Below, one piece after another: positions 51,723-61,220 of a stretch of DNA of 64,000 nt (positions within the stretch are counted from its first letter, which is position 1; each line of letters opens with the position of its first letter). The stretch is from Bacteroidota bacterium (GTDB lineage: Bacteria > Bacteroidota > Bacteroidia > AKYH767-A > 2013-40CM-41-45): assembly GCA_016721305.1 (NCBI GenBank), contig JADKIH010000023.1:134740-198739 (forward strand), given 5' to 3'. A program made the position numbers and the translations under genes. The notes under the pieces are model-generated. The model worked only from the letters and a program-made list of their open reading frames with translations. It ran no database searches and was not told the origin of the DNA.

Positions 51723-52691
51723 ATGATTCGCCGTCTCTTATTCTTAAGCGCAATATTCAGCTTGTATTTTTCTCAGTTAAAGGCCGAGGAAAGTGTGCCT
51801 GATACCGTAACCACGGGTATTTACATTACAAGCATTCATGATATTGATTTTAGAGAAAAAGAATATTCGGTGAATCTTTGGTTGTGGATGAAATATCGCA
51901 ATCCGGAATTTGACTTCACTAAAAACCTGGAGATACCTGCGGCTAAAACTTTCACGATGGCATACACCACCACTGATACATTAGAAGATGGTCGTATTTA
52001 TGTTCTCATGAAACTGCAATGTGAAATGAAGGATTCGTGGAAAATCGATCGCTTTCCTTTCGATTATCAGGTACTCCGATTAAATATGGAGAATTCACAA
52101 TTCGATACAACGGCACTTGTATTTGCAGTTGATAAACAAGGTGATCATTTTGGTCGATTTGCCTTAAGCGGTTGGGAAGTTATTCCCGACAGCTTTAGTA
52201 TGCAGGCAAAAAATCAACAGTATAAAACAGGTTTTGGCGATGAATCGTTGGCTAAGCCCTATACATCGTACAGTGCTTTCAAAGTGAAGATCGGGATTCA
52301 GCGAATAGCACCCTGGACTTTGTTTTGGAAAATATTTTTGGGAATGTATGTAGCATTTTTAATTGCTTACGCCGGTTTTTACATTCATTCTGCCAGTATT
52401 GAGGCGCGCTTTGGATTAAGCGTCGGTGCATTGTTTGCTGCTGTTGGTAATAAATACATCATAGATTCTTCGCTTCCTGATTCCGTTTCACAAACTCTGG
52501 TCGACACATTGCATGGTATTACATTGTTTTCAATTTTTCTGGTTGTCGTTGCAACCATTCGCGCGTTACGGCTTGTTCATGAAAACAAGCCGGAAAAGGC
52601 AGATAGATTCGATCGACGGATGGCGAGGGTTTTACTGTTACTTTACGTTTGTCTGAATGCCTACTTCGTTCTGCGTGCTGATCTGGGTTGA
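51723..52691 (+). CDS. Prokaryotic pentameric ligand-gated ion channel (pLGIC) homolog
   Basis: The 322-residue protein has the size and order of a bacterial Cys-loop channel subunit. A signal peptide is followed by an extracellular ligand-binding beta-sandwich (VTTGIYITSIHDIDFREKEY, VNLWLWMKYRN), then the conserved FPFDYQ block at 111-116 (the prokaryotic Cys-loop position, without the cysteines), then four membrane helices: M1 about 194-220, M2 about 227-246 (ending IIDSSLP), M3 about 264-284 and M4 about 300-318. The SLP between M2 and M3 matches the GLIC/ELIC pattern. Gating ligand unknown. No neighbouring gene suggests one. Confidence 0.8.
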   Translation: MIRRLLFLSAIFSLYFSQLKAEESVPDTVTTGIYITSIHDIDFREKEYSVNLWLWMKYRNPEFDFTKNLEIPAAKTFTMAYTTTDTLEDGRIYVLMKLQCEMKDSWKIDRFPFDYQVLRLNMENSQFDTTALVFAVDKQGDHFGRFALSGWEVIPDSFSMQAKNQQYKTGFGDESLAKPYTSYSAFKVKIGIQRIAPWTLFWKIFLGMYVAFLIAYAGFYIHSASIEARFGLSVGALFAAVGNKYIIDSSLPDSVSQTLVDTLHGITLFSIFLVVVATIRALRLVHENKPEKADRFDRRMARVLLLLYVCLNAYFVLRADLG

Positions 52692-52995
52692 GTAAATCCG
52701 GAAAATGGGAGTTGCCTTTTTCTTTAGTAGAAATGGCAAAACATTCAATAGAACCGGCAGGGCCTTCTTACGTCAAAATGTACTTCAAGAAGGAGATCTG
52801 GCATTTTGAGTTGAATTAATTCTAGGTGATGAGAGATGGTTTGTTTTTTAGAATAATGAAAGGCAGTCGATAATTTAAGGGCTTTTACTCACTTTTATCA
52901 TTGATGGATTTGAATATTCGTGGTATCTTCGGATGACTGCGTAAGTTTTATATTTAGATAAGTTCGGAGCACATTTCTCTTCCGAACACAGAAAC
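52692..52995. other. Intergenic region of 304 bp
   Basis: No gene is seen. CCTTCTT and AAGAAGG about 40 nt apart form a weak stem. The promoter at 52901-52931 lies at the right end, just ahead of the SDR gene. Confidence 0.5.
52901..52931 (+). promoter_or_regulatory. Putative Bacteroidota promoter of the SDR-ALDH pair
   Basis: TTG at 52901-52903, 20 nt spacer, TATCTTCG at 52924-52931, the same spacing as the other promoters in this window. The leader would be about 60 nt. Confidence 0.45.
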
Positions 52996-53802
52996 ATGAC
53001 AAATCTTAAAGCGAAAAAAATTTTAATCACCGGCGGAGCTTCCGGTATCGGAAAGATTATGGGTCGAATCGTTTTAGAACGAAAGGCCGAATTAATTATC
53101 TGGGATATCAATCAGCAAGGCATCGATCAAACCGTAAGCGAGTTTTCAAAACTTGGTTCGGTTTGCGGTTATCTTGTCGATGTATCAAAGCCGGAGCAAA
53201 TTAAATCATCTGCCGAAAAAGTTCTGTCAAAGTTTGGAGCAATTGATGTGCTGATTAACAATGCCGGCATAGTTGTCGGCAAATATTTTCAGGATCACAC
53301 TTCACAGGAAATCATTCGCACGATGGATGTGAATGCCAATGCGCCCATGCTCATCACAAGTGAATTTTTGCCGGCGATGATCGGACAGAATTCCGGATAC
53401 ATTATCAACATTGCTTCCTCGGCGGGACTTATTTCAAATCCGCGCATGTCGGTGTATGCTGCGAGCAAGTGGTCGGTGATTGGCTGGTCGGATAGTTTAC
53501 GAATTGAAATGAAGCAGCAAAAGTTTAATATCGGCGTAACAACGGTGACGCCATATTACATAAATACAGGAATGTTCGACGGAGTGAAATCACTTATTCC
53601 GCTTTTGAATCCTGAAAAGGTAGCTGCAAAGATTATTCGTGGTATGGAGAAGAGAAAAGTTTATGTGAGCATGCCGTGGAGTGTACACTTTGTTCGTTTC
53701 TTCCAGGGCCTTTTTCCGGTTTGGTTATTTGATTGGTTTGTCGGCAAGGTAATGGGCATTTATAAAACAATGGAACATTTTGAAGGACGGAAGACGAAAT
53801 AA
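52996..53802 (+). CDS. Short-chain dehydrogenase/reductase (SDR)
   Basis: A 268-residue classical SDR: TGGASGIG glycine motif at 12-19, DVLINNAGIV, the catalytic YAASK block (Tyr154, Lys158) and a C-terminal hydrophobic helix with WLFDWFVGKVMGIY. This fits membrane-associated SDR acting on lipid-type substrates. The aldehyde dehydrogenase gene follows 8 nt later, so the pair may oxidise an alcohol to an acid through the aldehyde (inference). Confidence 0.85.
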   Translation: MTNLKAKKILITGGASGIGKIMGRIVLERKAELIIWDINQQGIDQTVSEFSKLGSVCGYLVDVSKPEQIKSSAEKVLSKFGAIDVLINNAGIVVGKYFQDHTSQEIIRTMDVNANAPMLITSEFLPAMIGQNSGYIINIASSAGLISNPRMSVYAASKWSVIGWSDSLRIEMKQQKFNIGVTTVTPYYINTGMFDGVKSLIPLLNPEKVAAKIIRGMEKRKVYVSMPWSVHFVRFFQGLFPVWLFDWFVGKVMGIYKTMEHFEGRKTK

Positions 53803-53810
53803 ATAGTGTT

Positions 53811-55202
53811 ATGGAATCGACAATCAAAAATCATGTTGAATCAGTCATAAAAGAGCAGAGAGAGTTCTTTTCTACGCATCAAACCAAAGATGTGAAGTTT
53901 CGGATTGCGCAACTTAAAAAACTACGGAACGCTATTTATAAGTACGAAAAGAAAATTACCGAAGCGCTTTGGAAAGACTTACATAAATCATACGAGGAAG
54001 CATATTACACGGAAGTCAATATTGTCTTAGACGAATTAGACCTGCACATTTCGCAACTCGAAAATTGGACAGAAGCTGAAGACGTACCGACGCCGCTATT
54101 GCTTTTCCCTTCGACGAGTAAGATTATTTACGAGCCACTTGGTGTTGTATTGATTTATGCTCCGTGGAATTATCCTTTCCAATTGATGATGAATTCGCTC
54201 GTCGGTGCTATTTCTGCCGGATGCTGTTCGATTATGAAACCTTCGCCATATGCGTTGAATACAGCGCAAGTGATGGAAGATATTATTCACGAAACATTTG
54301 AAAGAAATTATATAGAGATTATTCAGGGCGATCGGAAAGTGAATGAGATTTTATTTGCTCAACGATACGATTTCATTTTCTACACCGGAAGTCCGGCCGT
54401 GGGAAAAGTGGTGATGAAAGCTGCAGCCGAGTATCTCACACCCGTTGTTTTGGAATTAGGAGGGAAGAGCCCATGCGTTGTCGATGCCAATGCGAATATT
54501 GATGTAGCGGCCAAACGAATTGCATGGGGGAAATTGATTAACGCAGGACAAACCTGCATTGCCCCCGACTACCTATTTGTGCACAGTTCAGTAAAAGACC
54601 GATTGATCAAAAAAATGGTTGAGCAAATTGAAAGCATGTTTGGTTCCGATCCGAAGGAATCGAAGTACTACGGTCGCATTATTAATGAACAGGCATTTGA
54701 TCGTTTGCGAAAACTAATGTTGGATGGAAAAATTGTTTACGGCGGGCAGACAGATCGTTCCGAAAAATACATTGCACCGACAATCATCGACGAAATCAAG
54801 CCCGGCTTCCCGATTATGCAAGAAGAAATTTTCGGACCGCTTTTGCCGGTAATGACATTCGAGCAGATTGATGAGGTGTTGACTTTCGTGAATGAGAGAG
54901 AAAAGCCATTAGCCTTTTACTATTTCGGCAAGAGTAAATCGGCGGAAGACATTTTACGCAGATCGACTTCCGGCGGAGCATGCATTAATGATGTTTTGCT
55001 TCAGATTGCCAATCACCATTTGCCGTATGGCGGAGTTGGGAATAGTGGAATTGGTAAATATCACGGAAAGGCATCTTTTCTTGCTTTCAGCAATGCCAGA
55101 GGTGTTGTGAAAACAAGTACGATCTTCGATTTGCCGATGCGTTATGCACCATATCGATTATTCAAGCTAGTGAAGAGTCTGCTTATGCATCGATCAAAAT
55201 AG
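53811..55202 (+). CDS. ALDH3-like aldehyde dehydrogenase
   Basis: A 463-residue protein with an ALDH3-type core: PWNYPFQLMMNSLVGAISAG, FYTGSPAVGKVVMKAAAEYL, general-base Glu215 (LELGGKSP) and nucleophile Cys249 (NAGQTCIAPDYLF). The C-terminal 25 residues are hydrophobic and basic (YAPYRLFKLVKSLLMHRS), typical of membrane-associated fatty aldehyde dehydrogenases. It belongs with the upstream SDR gene. Confidence 0.9.
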   Translation: MESTIKNHVESVIKEQREFFSTHQTKDVKFRIAQLKKLRNAIYKYEKKITEALWKDLHKSYEEAYYTEVNIVLDELDLHISQLENWTEAEDVPTPLLLFPSTSKIIYEPLGVVLIYAPWNYPFQLMMNSLVGAISAGCCSIMKPSPYALNTAQVMEDIIHETFERNYIEIIQGDRKVNEILFAQRYDFIFYTGSPAVGKVVMKAAAEYLTPVVLELGGKSPCVVDANANIDVAAKRIAWGKLINAGQTCIAPDYLFVHSSVKDRLIKKMVEQIESMFGSDPKESKYYGRIINEQAFDRLRKLMLDGKIVYGGQTDRSEKYIAPTIIDEIKPGFPIMQEEIFGPLLPVMTFEQIDEVLTFVNEREKPLAFYYFGKSKSAEDILRRSTSGGACINDVLLQIANHHLPYGGVGNSGIGKYHGKASFLAFSNARGVVKTSTIFDLPMRYAPYRLFKLVKSLLMHRSK

Positions 55203-55281
55203 GGAAGACGAAAGATTATTTGCAGCGACTTTGTACAGGATAATTCGAAAAAAGTAATTTTGTCGGAACACAGACACAATT

Positions 55282-55806
55282 ATGGCAAACTTTACGGAAG
55301 AAGGAATTCTTTATAAAGAAGAACAGCGTTACACTCAATGGTGGATATGGCTGATTATTTTAGCAGTGAATGCCATTATTGTTTATGGTTGCATCATGCA
55401 GGTTTTGGGCGGAAAGCAATTTGGCGATAATCCGATGAGCAATGTTGGGCTGATTATGTTCATGTTATTATTTCTGGCCTTTTCATTTTTCATCAGTCGT
55501 TTCCGTTTGCAGACCAATGTAAAGTCCGACGGCGTGTACGTTCGCTTTTTCCCATTTCAATACAAGTATAAATTTTACGCATGGGAAACGATTACGAAAT
55601 CGCATGTAAGAAGCTACAGTGCGTTTAGAGAATTCGGAGGCTGGGGAGTTCGGTATGGATTTTTTGGAAAAGGGCGTGCATTCACATTAAAGGGAAATAA
55701 AGGGTGGCAACTCGAGTTCGCTGACAAGGGCAAGCTGCTGATAGGAACACAACGACCGGAAGATCTGACAAGTTTTTTGGTGGAGACGAAGCATTGGGTG
55801 GAGTAG
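55282..55806 (+). CDS. Membrane protein with PH-like C-terminal domain
   Basis: A 174-residue protein with two membrane helices (about 22-43 and 55-74), then a soluble domain (LQTNVKSDGVYVRFFPFQYK, GKGRAFTLKGNKGWQLEFAD) that looks like a small PH-type or bPH fold. Function unknown. Stand-alone gene 79 nt after the aldehyde dehydrogenase. Confidence 0.5.
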   Translation: MANFTEEGILYKEEQRYTQWWIWLIILAVNAIIVYGCIMQVLGGKQFGDNPMSNVGLIMFMLLFLAFSFFISRFRLQTNVKSDGVYVRFFPFQYKYKFYAWETITKSHVRSYSAFREFGGWGVRYGFFGKGRAFTLKGNKGWQLEFADKGKLLIGTQRPEDLTSFLVETKHWVE

Positions 55807-55870
55807 AATTAGTCAGGCTGAGATGTGCTTCTAATAGAACGGGATAGTCATAAATTATAATACTCACATC

Positions 55871-56425
55871 ATGAAAAAGCTTAGTGTATTCAATTTTATC
55901 ACTCTCAACGGCTACTACAAATCCCTGCAAGGCGACATCGGCTGGCATCAGCATGGTGAAGAAGAAAATGCTTTTTCGGCAGAGAATATGAAGAGAGAAA
56001 ACATTCTTGTCTTTGGTCGTGTAACGTACGAAATGATGGCCGGTTTTTGGCCGACACCTTTTGCGATGGAAAGAGATCCGCTTACAGCAGCCGGGATGAA
56101 TAATGCGGAGAAGATTGTTTTTTCAAAGACGATGAAAAAGCCCGAGTGGAATAATACGCGCCTGATCAATGAACATGCTGTTGAAGAGATGGCAAAACTG
56201 AAATTATCATCTTCAAAAGACCTCACGATATTAGGCAGCGGAAGTCTTTGGCCTGAATTTGCAAAAGCCGGATTGATTGATGAGTTTTCATTTATGATAG
56301 ATCCTGTAGCGATCTCGCACGGGGTTCCGATTTTTAATGGGATTGATACGATGATGAAGCTTAAGCTAACGGGGACGAGGACGTTTAAGAGTGGGACGGT
56401 TTTGATGACCTATTCCAGAGAGTAA
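55871..56425 (+). CDS. Dihydrofolate reductase family protein (RibD-C like)
   Basis: A 184-residue protein with the RibD C-terminal-type fold: LSVFNFITLNGYYKSLQGDI, ILVFGRVTYEMMAGFWP, LTILGSGSLWPEFAKAGLID and IDPVAISHGVPIFNGID. Members use NADPH, and their substrates are usually unknown (not true DHFR). Stand-alone gene. Confidence 0.8.
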   Translation: MKKLSVFNFITLNGYYKSLQGDIGWHQHGEEENAFSAENMKRENILVFGRVTYEMMAGFWPTPFAMERDPLTAAGMNNAEKIVFSKTMKKPEWNNTRLINEHAVEEMAKLKLSSSKDLTILGSGSLWPEFAKAGLIDEFSFMIDPVAISHGVPIFNGIDTMMKLKLTGTRTFKSGTVLMTYSRE

Positions 56426-56469
56426 ATAATTAAAAAAGATCTTCGTTTGACAATTTTAAATCTTTCAAA

Positions 56470-57066
56470 ATGAAAAAAGTGCTATGCTTAATGGTAATTG
56501 TCGTTTCAGGATTTTGCGCAGACAGCTCGCTAGTTGGTCAAAAGGCTCCTGCTATTTCCGGTGTCACCCTTAACGGAAGAATTGTCGACAGTTTATATTT
56601 CAAAGGCAAAGTCACACTTCTCAACTTTATGTACATCGGTTGTCGTCCTTGCATGAAAGAATTAGTATTTCTCAATGAACTCGATAGCGAAATGAAAGGG
56701 CAGCCTTTTCAAATTCTATGTGTAGCTCCTCACAGCTCGGAGAAGTTGCTTAAATTTAATTCGGATGAAAGAAATCCGTACTCCGCTGTAAGAAGAGGTT
56801 TAGGTGCACCTGCGATTAGGTACGATATATTACCTCAGTGTATACCAGGTTATAAAAGTCAGGCCGATACGAATCCGACGCATATCCGAATAATGCCGGA
56901 GTGCGAGCAGATATCAAAGGAATTCGGAGTAGCGGGCTACCCGGTTACTTACCTAGTCGATATGAATGGCATTATTCGAAATTATCATTTCGGGTATCCG
57001 ATGGAAGAGAGTGATTCAGCTTATCGTTTGAAAATAAAAAGCGAAATCGAACTATTGCTTAAATAA
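56470..57066 (+). CDS. Exported thioredoxin-like (TlpA/AhpC-TSA) protein
   Basis: A 198-residue protein with a signal peptide of about 20 residues. The redox motif is CRPC (Cys58-Cys61) in LLNFMYIGCRPCMKELVFLN, with the cis-Pro in GYPVTYLVDMNGIIRNYHFG. It resembles TlpA/ResA-type extracytoplasmic disulfide reductants. There is an additional cysteine pair region (LPQCIPGYKS, MPECEQIS). The small secreted protein follows 14 nt later. Confidence 0.8.
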   Translation: MKKVLCLMVIVVSGFCADSSLVGQKAPAISGVTLNGRIVDSLYFKGKVTLLNFMYIGCRPCMKELVFLNELDSEMKGQPFQILCVAPHSSEKLLKFNSDERNPYSAVRRGLGAPAIRYDILPQCIPGYKSQADTNPTHIRIMPECEQISKEFGVAGYPVTYLVDMNGIIRNYHFGYPMEESDSAYRLKIKSEIELLLK

Positions 57067-57080
57067 AATAAACACCTAGG

Positions 57081-57614
57081 ATGATTCGTACTATTTCGCT
57101 CATCTTATTTTTGTTCCTGTCCTCTGAATTTATTTTCGGACAGATTACTCATACTGATTCGACCATCACAGTAAACGATAATTTTTCAATTCGTGAAGTA
57201 AACAATGGCTACTTTCTTGTTCCGCAATTTAATTCAACCTGCCTGGTAAAAGATAAATCGTACACTTATCACTATGATCGTGGAGAACATGTAATCAACC
57301 CGCCATATGAATATTATATCAAAGCCGGAAACAAGCATAGTATTGATACAATTTTTGTTGATCTGCAAGATACCGTCATTACAATATTCTATTTAGGTTC
57401 GGTTGTCGATAAATACTACACACTTAGTGCAAAACGCAAAAGCGACCGTCTGGTGTTGACGGTTTTTGATTTGAAGGGGAAGAGTTGCGTGTCCGAAGAA
57501 ATTTCTAAATCGAAAGTTCAGCACATCATAGCGGAAGAGAATGTGCATTCTATTTATCCGCCTTATGATTGTTTTTCGAGGCTGATTATTGTATTGAAAA
57601 GAGAAGGAAAGTAA
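57081..57614 (+). CDS. Secreted protein, unknown function
   Basis: A 177-residue protein with a signal peptide ending EFIFGQ. The mature part (THTDSTITVNDNFSIREVNN, GYFLVPQ) is beta-rich with no recognised family. The gene follows the thioredoxin-like gene by 14 nt, suggesting a shared transcript; a redox link is inference. Confidence 0.55.
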   Translation: MIRTISLILFLFLSSEFIFGQITHTDSTITVNDNFSIREVNNGYFLVPQFNSTCLVKDKSYTYHYDRGEHVINPPYEYYIKAGNKHSIDTIFVDLQDTVITIFYLGSVVDKYYTLSAKRKSDRLVLTVFDLKGKSCVSEEISKSKVQHIIAEENVHSIYPPYDCFSRLIIVLKREGK

Positions 57615-57641
57615 CAAGAGGTAGAATGTTCACAGGGAAGT

Positions 57642-57895
57642 GTGCGAGTTTGAGTAGCAGTGGGAGTGAACAGGAGTTTTCGTTTTTCGTTATCGTAACT
57701 CGTTATCGTAACTCGTTTTAGTGCGAGTTTGAGTAACAGTGGGAGTGAACAGGTGCTTTCGTTATCGCTATCGCTATCGCTATCGTTATCGCTATCGTTA
57801 TCGCTATCGCTATCGTCCTTCGTGCGAATCTGAGTAGCAGTGTTAGTGAACAGGAGCTTTCGTTATCGTTATCGAAACTCGAAAAAGTGTAAGTG
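57642..57895. repeat. Compound repeat with hexanucleotide CGYTAT tracts
   Basis: Three copies of a GTGCGAGTTTGAGTAGCAGT-type block start at 57642, 57721 and 57822. Each is followed by TTTCG and a run of CGTTAT or CGCTAT hexamers (57758-57815 in copy 2). Copies differ in tract length (79 and 101 bp spacing), as expected for slippage-prone DNA. A tRNA-Lys gene lies 60 bp downstream. Confidence 0.8.
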
Positions 57896-57953
57896 GAAGT
57901 GTAGGTGGATGTGGAAGGACTTCGAGTTGACGGTTTTCTCTGTAGTAAACAAG

Positions 57954-58026
<73 letters not shown>

Positions 58027-58392
58027 AATTTTGGTTTTTAGAGTGGGCAAATGTAAGGAAAAAGTTCACTAATATTGAGATATTCGGCTTTTTGATTGAT
58101 CTGTCGGCCCAATTTGATCCTTTTTTTTGGCCCGAGTGGCAACTCCATTTTTAAGCGGAATCTATAGTAACACTTTGATGTTGAAAGATTAAGGGTTTTT
58201 CACGGAATAGGCATGAACGCAGATAGGGTAATGCTTTACTTTCGGCTCGACACGGTTATTTTAATGAGGAGTGCAATTTAAAGCAATGCAGAAGCTATAT
58301 GATTTAGTCAATTCTGTTTTTTGAATTTGAAGTGGAAAGCGGAGAGAAGTAATATTTAGATTTTAATTTAAGGACGATAAAACTTATTAATT
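58027..58392. other. Intergenic region of 366 bp
   Basis: Between the tRNA and the propeller gene I see no open frame or family match. The - strand tRNA would be transcribed from a promoter in this region, but no clear element was identified. Confidence 0.4.
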
Positions 58393-61056
58393 ATGAGAAG
58401 AAAGTATGCACTTGTATTTTTAACAACATTTTTTATTCTGAACAATGTCTCTGCTCAAAAATGGATGGAGTTGTGGCAATCAGAAAATAACTTTTATAAA
58501 ATTCAAACTGCTTTCCGGGAATATTGTAAAGAACATGCGGAGGAGGAGAATATTAACACCGTAGAAAGTGATAATGATGAAGGTCCTTTCCCCGGATACA
58601 TTCAATTTAAACGCTGGGAAGCATTCGTCGAGCCGCGTGTTTATCCGAGTGGTGATTTATCACTGCTTTCGTCGGAGCAGAAAAATTTCGAAATATTTCT
58701 GAAAGGAAATAGGTACAAGCTACCACCTAAATCCGATACTCAAAATAATTCAATCGGCTGGACGGCGATGGGGCCTTTTGGTGCATTGTCGGGAAATGCA
58801 ACAAATGGTCTTCCGAGAAAAGCAGGACGCATCAATTTTATTACACTCGATCCTGCACATGCCAATACCTTTTATGTCGGTGCGCCTGCAGGTGGTTTAT
58901 GGAAGACAACTGATAATGGAAGTACGTGGTCGGTTCTGAATGAAAATCTCTCTGTGATCGGTTGCACCGATCTGGCAATTGATCCGACAAATTCAAATAT
59001 CATGTATCTGGCTACGGGCGATGGATATTTTTCGCAGAAGAATCCTTCTTCCATAGGCGTGCTGAAGTCACTCGACGGAGGACAAACATGGGATACGACC
59101 GGTTTGGTTTTTCCGGCGAGTCCGAAAGTTGAAATGCGACATATTATTATTAATCCGAACAATCCGCAGATTGTCATGGCTTCGACCAGTACCGGAGTTT
59201 ATCGCAGCACAGCGGGCGGCAGCGGACCATGGACACAAGTGGTAGCGAACAATACATTCGATCTCGAATTTAAACCTACAAGCCCCGACACAGTTTACGC
59301 AGGAGGTTTGCGTTTCCGGAGATCGACGGATGGAGGTGTAACTTTTTCACAAATATCTGCCGGTATTCCGACTAGCGGTTCACTGCGAATGGAAGTGGCA
59401 ACCACTCCGGCTAATCCGGATCTTGTTTACGTAGTTTCATCGAACTCTTCAGCAGCATTACAAGGGGTTTATCGCTCGACCGACGGCGGAACTACTTTTA
59501 CGCTTATGGCAAGTACTCCTAATATTATCGAAAACGATTGTGTAACGCTCAGTTCGGCTAGTGGGCAAGGCTGGTACGATTTGGCTTTTGAAGCATCTCC
59601 GACTAATCAAAATGAGCTTGTGCTTGGAGCGCTCGGTGCCTGGCATTCGATCGATGGTGGTGCTACATGGGCTTTAATCGGTTGTGGATATTCTTTCACT
59701 GCTAATCCACCGTATGTGCATACCGATCATCATGAATTTGAATATTCATCGAGCGGAGTTTTATATGATGTAAACGATGGTGGTGTTTTTCAGTACACGG
59801 GAACGCAGTGGAATGATTTAACCGGCACGATGAATATTGCTCAGATGTACAAAATCGGAGTATCGGATTTGTCACCTGATCTGTGGATTTCCGGTCATCA
59901 GGATAATGGCTCTAATATATATAGCGGAGGAGTTTATCGCGCAAGCTTAGCTGCCGATGGTACCGATTGTTTTATTGATCGCACAAATGATCAAACGATG
60001 TATGCATCGATTTCTTCCGGCGCATTTTATAAATCGACTAATGGCGGAACGAGTTGGAATCCTTGTACAACCGGCATTACGGCAGCCGGAGCATTTGTGA
60101 CTCCATGGAAACAAGACCCGCAAGTTCCAACAACATTGTATGCCGGAAGAACGCAAATGTTCAAATCGTTGAACTCGGCAGGAAGTTGGTCGGCTACTCC
60201 CGGTGTGATGTCAGGCGTAAGTTCTTCAGAGTACATTACAGAATTTGCCATTGCTCCATCGAATAATCAGTATATATATGCCATTCACGGAACGACGGGA
60301 ATGTTTGTTTCTACCGATGGTGCTACGAGTTGGAATTTAAGAAACACCGGAATTAACATTGCATCAGGAGCACTCACATCGGTAAGCGTTGATCCTTCAA
60401 ATCCTTCGATTGCCTATGTGACACAGAGCGGATTTTCTTCCGGAAAGAAAGTCTACAAAACAATTGATGCAGGTCTTACATGGACAAACGTTTCATATAA
60501 TTTACCAAATCTTCCCGCGAATTGTTCAGCATTTGAAATCGGAAGTGCTACCGGAAAAGTTTACATCGGAATGGATGCAGGAGTTTATTATATCGATAAT
60601 ACTTCAGTTACATGGACGTTGTACAATTCCGGATTGCCAAACACTCCGGTAATGGACTTGGGAATTTCAGCGGCAGCTCCGAATAAATTACGCGCAGCAA
60701 CTTTCGGGAGAGGCGTATATGAAATTGATTTGAGTATCAACACCGGATTAGCAATTGGCAGTGGAAATGGGAAAAAGATAAATGTGTATCCGAATCCGTC
60801 ACATAATCAGGTGACCGTCGATATTCAAGTAGAGAAACCAACAGATCTTCTCTTTGAAATTTCTGATGTGGCGGGAAAAATTTTGTTTACTCAGTCATAT
60901 ACATATTCTTCTGATAAGGCCACTCAACTGTTAAACATGTCTGCTTTCTCCAAAGGGATTTACTTTTTAAAGGTTAGTACGAAGCAGGCTATCGGAAACC
61001 GTAAAGCTGATAAGGGATTAGAAACCTCTCCGGCCGACACGGTCTATCCTGCGTAA
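58393..61056 (+). CDS. Large T9SS-secreted propeller protein (VPS10/BNR-like)
   Basis: An 887-residue protein. A signal peptide (ending NNVSAQ) precedes a propeller of many Asp-box repeats: LWKTTDNGSTWSVL, LKSLDGGQTWDT, YRSTDGGTTFTLM, FVSTDGATSWNLR and YKTIDAGLTWTNV. This matches the sortilin/VPS10-like or glycosyl-hydrolase-type BNR propellers widely used in T9SS cargo. The sorting domain (INVYPNPSHNQVTVDI to SKGIYFLKVSTKQA) is followed by an extra 25-residue basic/acidic tail, unusual for cargo. The ligand is unknown. Confidence 0.85.
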   Translation: MRRKYALVFLTTFFILNNVSAQKWMELWQSENNFYKIQTAFREYCKEHAEEENINTVESDNDEGPFPGYIQFKRWEAFVEPRVYPSGDLSLLSSEQKNFEIFLKGNRYKLPPKSDTQNNSIGWTAMGPFGALSGNATNGLPRKAGRINFITLDPAHANTFYVGAPAGGLWKTTDNGSTWSVLNENLSVIGCTDLAIDPTNSNIMYLATGDGYFSQKNPSSIGVLKSLDGGQTWDTTGLVFPASPKVEMRHIIINPNNPQIVMASTSTGVYRSTAGGSGPWTQVVANNTFDLEFKPTSPDTVYAGGLRFRRSTDGGVTFSQISAGIPTSGSLRMEVATTPANPDLVYVVSSNSSAALQGVYRSTDGGTTFTLMASTPNIIENDCVTLSSASGQGWYDLAFEASPTNQNELVLGALGAWHSIDGGATWALIGCGYSFTANPPYVHTDHHEFEYSSSGVLYDVNDGGVFQYTGTQWNDLTGTMNIAQMYKIGVSDLSPDLWISGHQDNGSNIYSGGVYRASLAADGTDCFIDRTNDQTMYASISSGAFYKSTNGGTSWNPCTTGITAAGAFVTPWKQDPQVPTTLYAGRTQMFKSLNSAGSWSATPGVMSGVSSSEYITEFAIAPSNNQYIYAIHGTTGMFVSTDGATSWNLRNTGINIASGALTSVSVDPSNPSIAYVTQSGFSSGKKVYKTIDAGLTWTNVSYNLPNLPANCSAFEIGSATGKVYIGMDAGVYYIDNTSVTWTLYNSGLPNTPVMDLGISAAAPNKLRAATFGRGVYEIDLSINTGLAIGSGNGKKINVYPNPSHNQVTVDIQVEKPTDLLFEISDVAGKILFTQSYTYSSDKATQLLNMSAFSKGIYFLKVSTKQAIGNRKADKGLETSPADTVYPA

Positions 61057-61167
61057 AATTCTCCGGGAATCGTCTTTTCGGCCGATTTCAGTCAATTTCC
61101 TCTTAAATAGTGCGAAAAAGGCCAAAAAAAGCATTTTGATTATTTATTAAACAAATGATTAAAACAC

Positions 61168-61199
61168 TTGATTAATTACTTTTTTTGTCTTTAACTTTG
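61168..61199 (+). promoter_or_regulatory. Promoter of the TetR-TolC-HlyD operon
   Basis: TTG at 61168-61170, 21 nt spacer, TAACTTTG at 61192-61199, a perfect TAnnTTTG element. It lies 21 nt ahead of the TetR start. TGATTAA occurs twice just upstream as a possible operator half-site. Confidence 0.55.
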
Positions 61200-61220
61200 T
61201 CGCCTCAGTCATTTTAAAGA

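Noticed and set aside
57642..57895. A CRISPR-like array beside the tRNA
   Set aside because: Only three irregular copies with hexamer tracts between them and no unique spacers.
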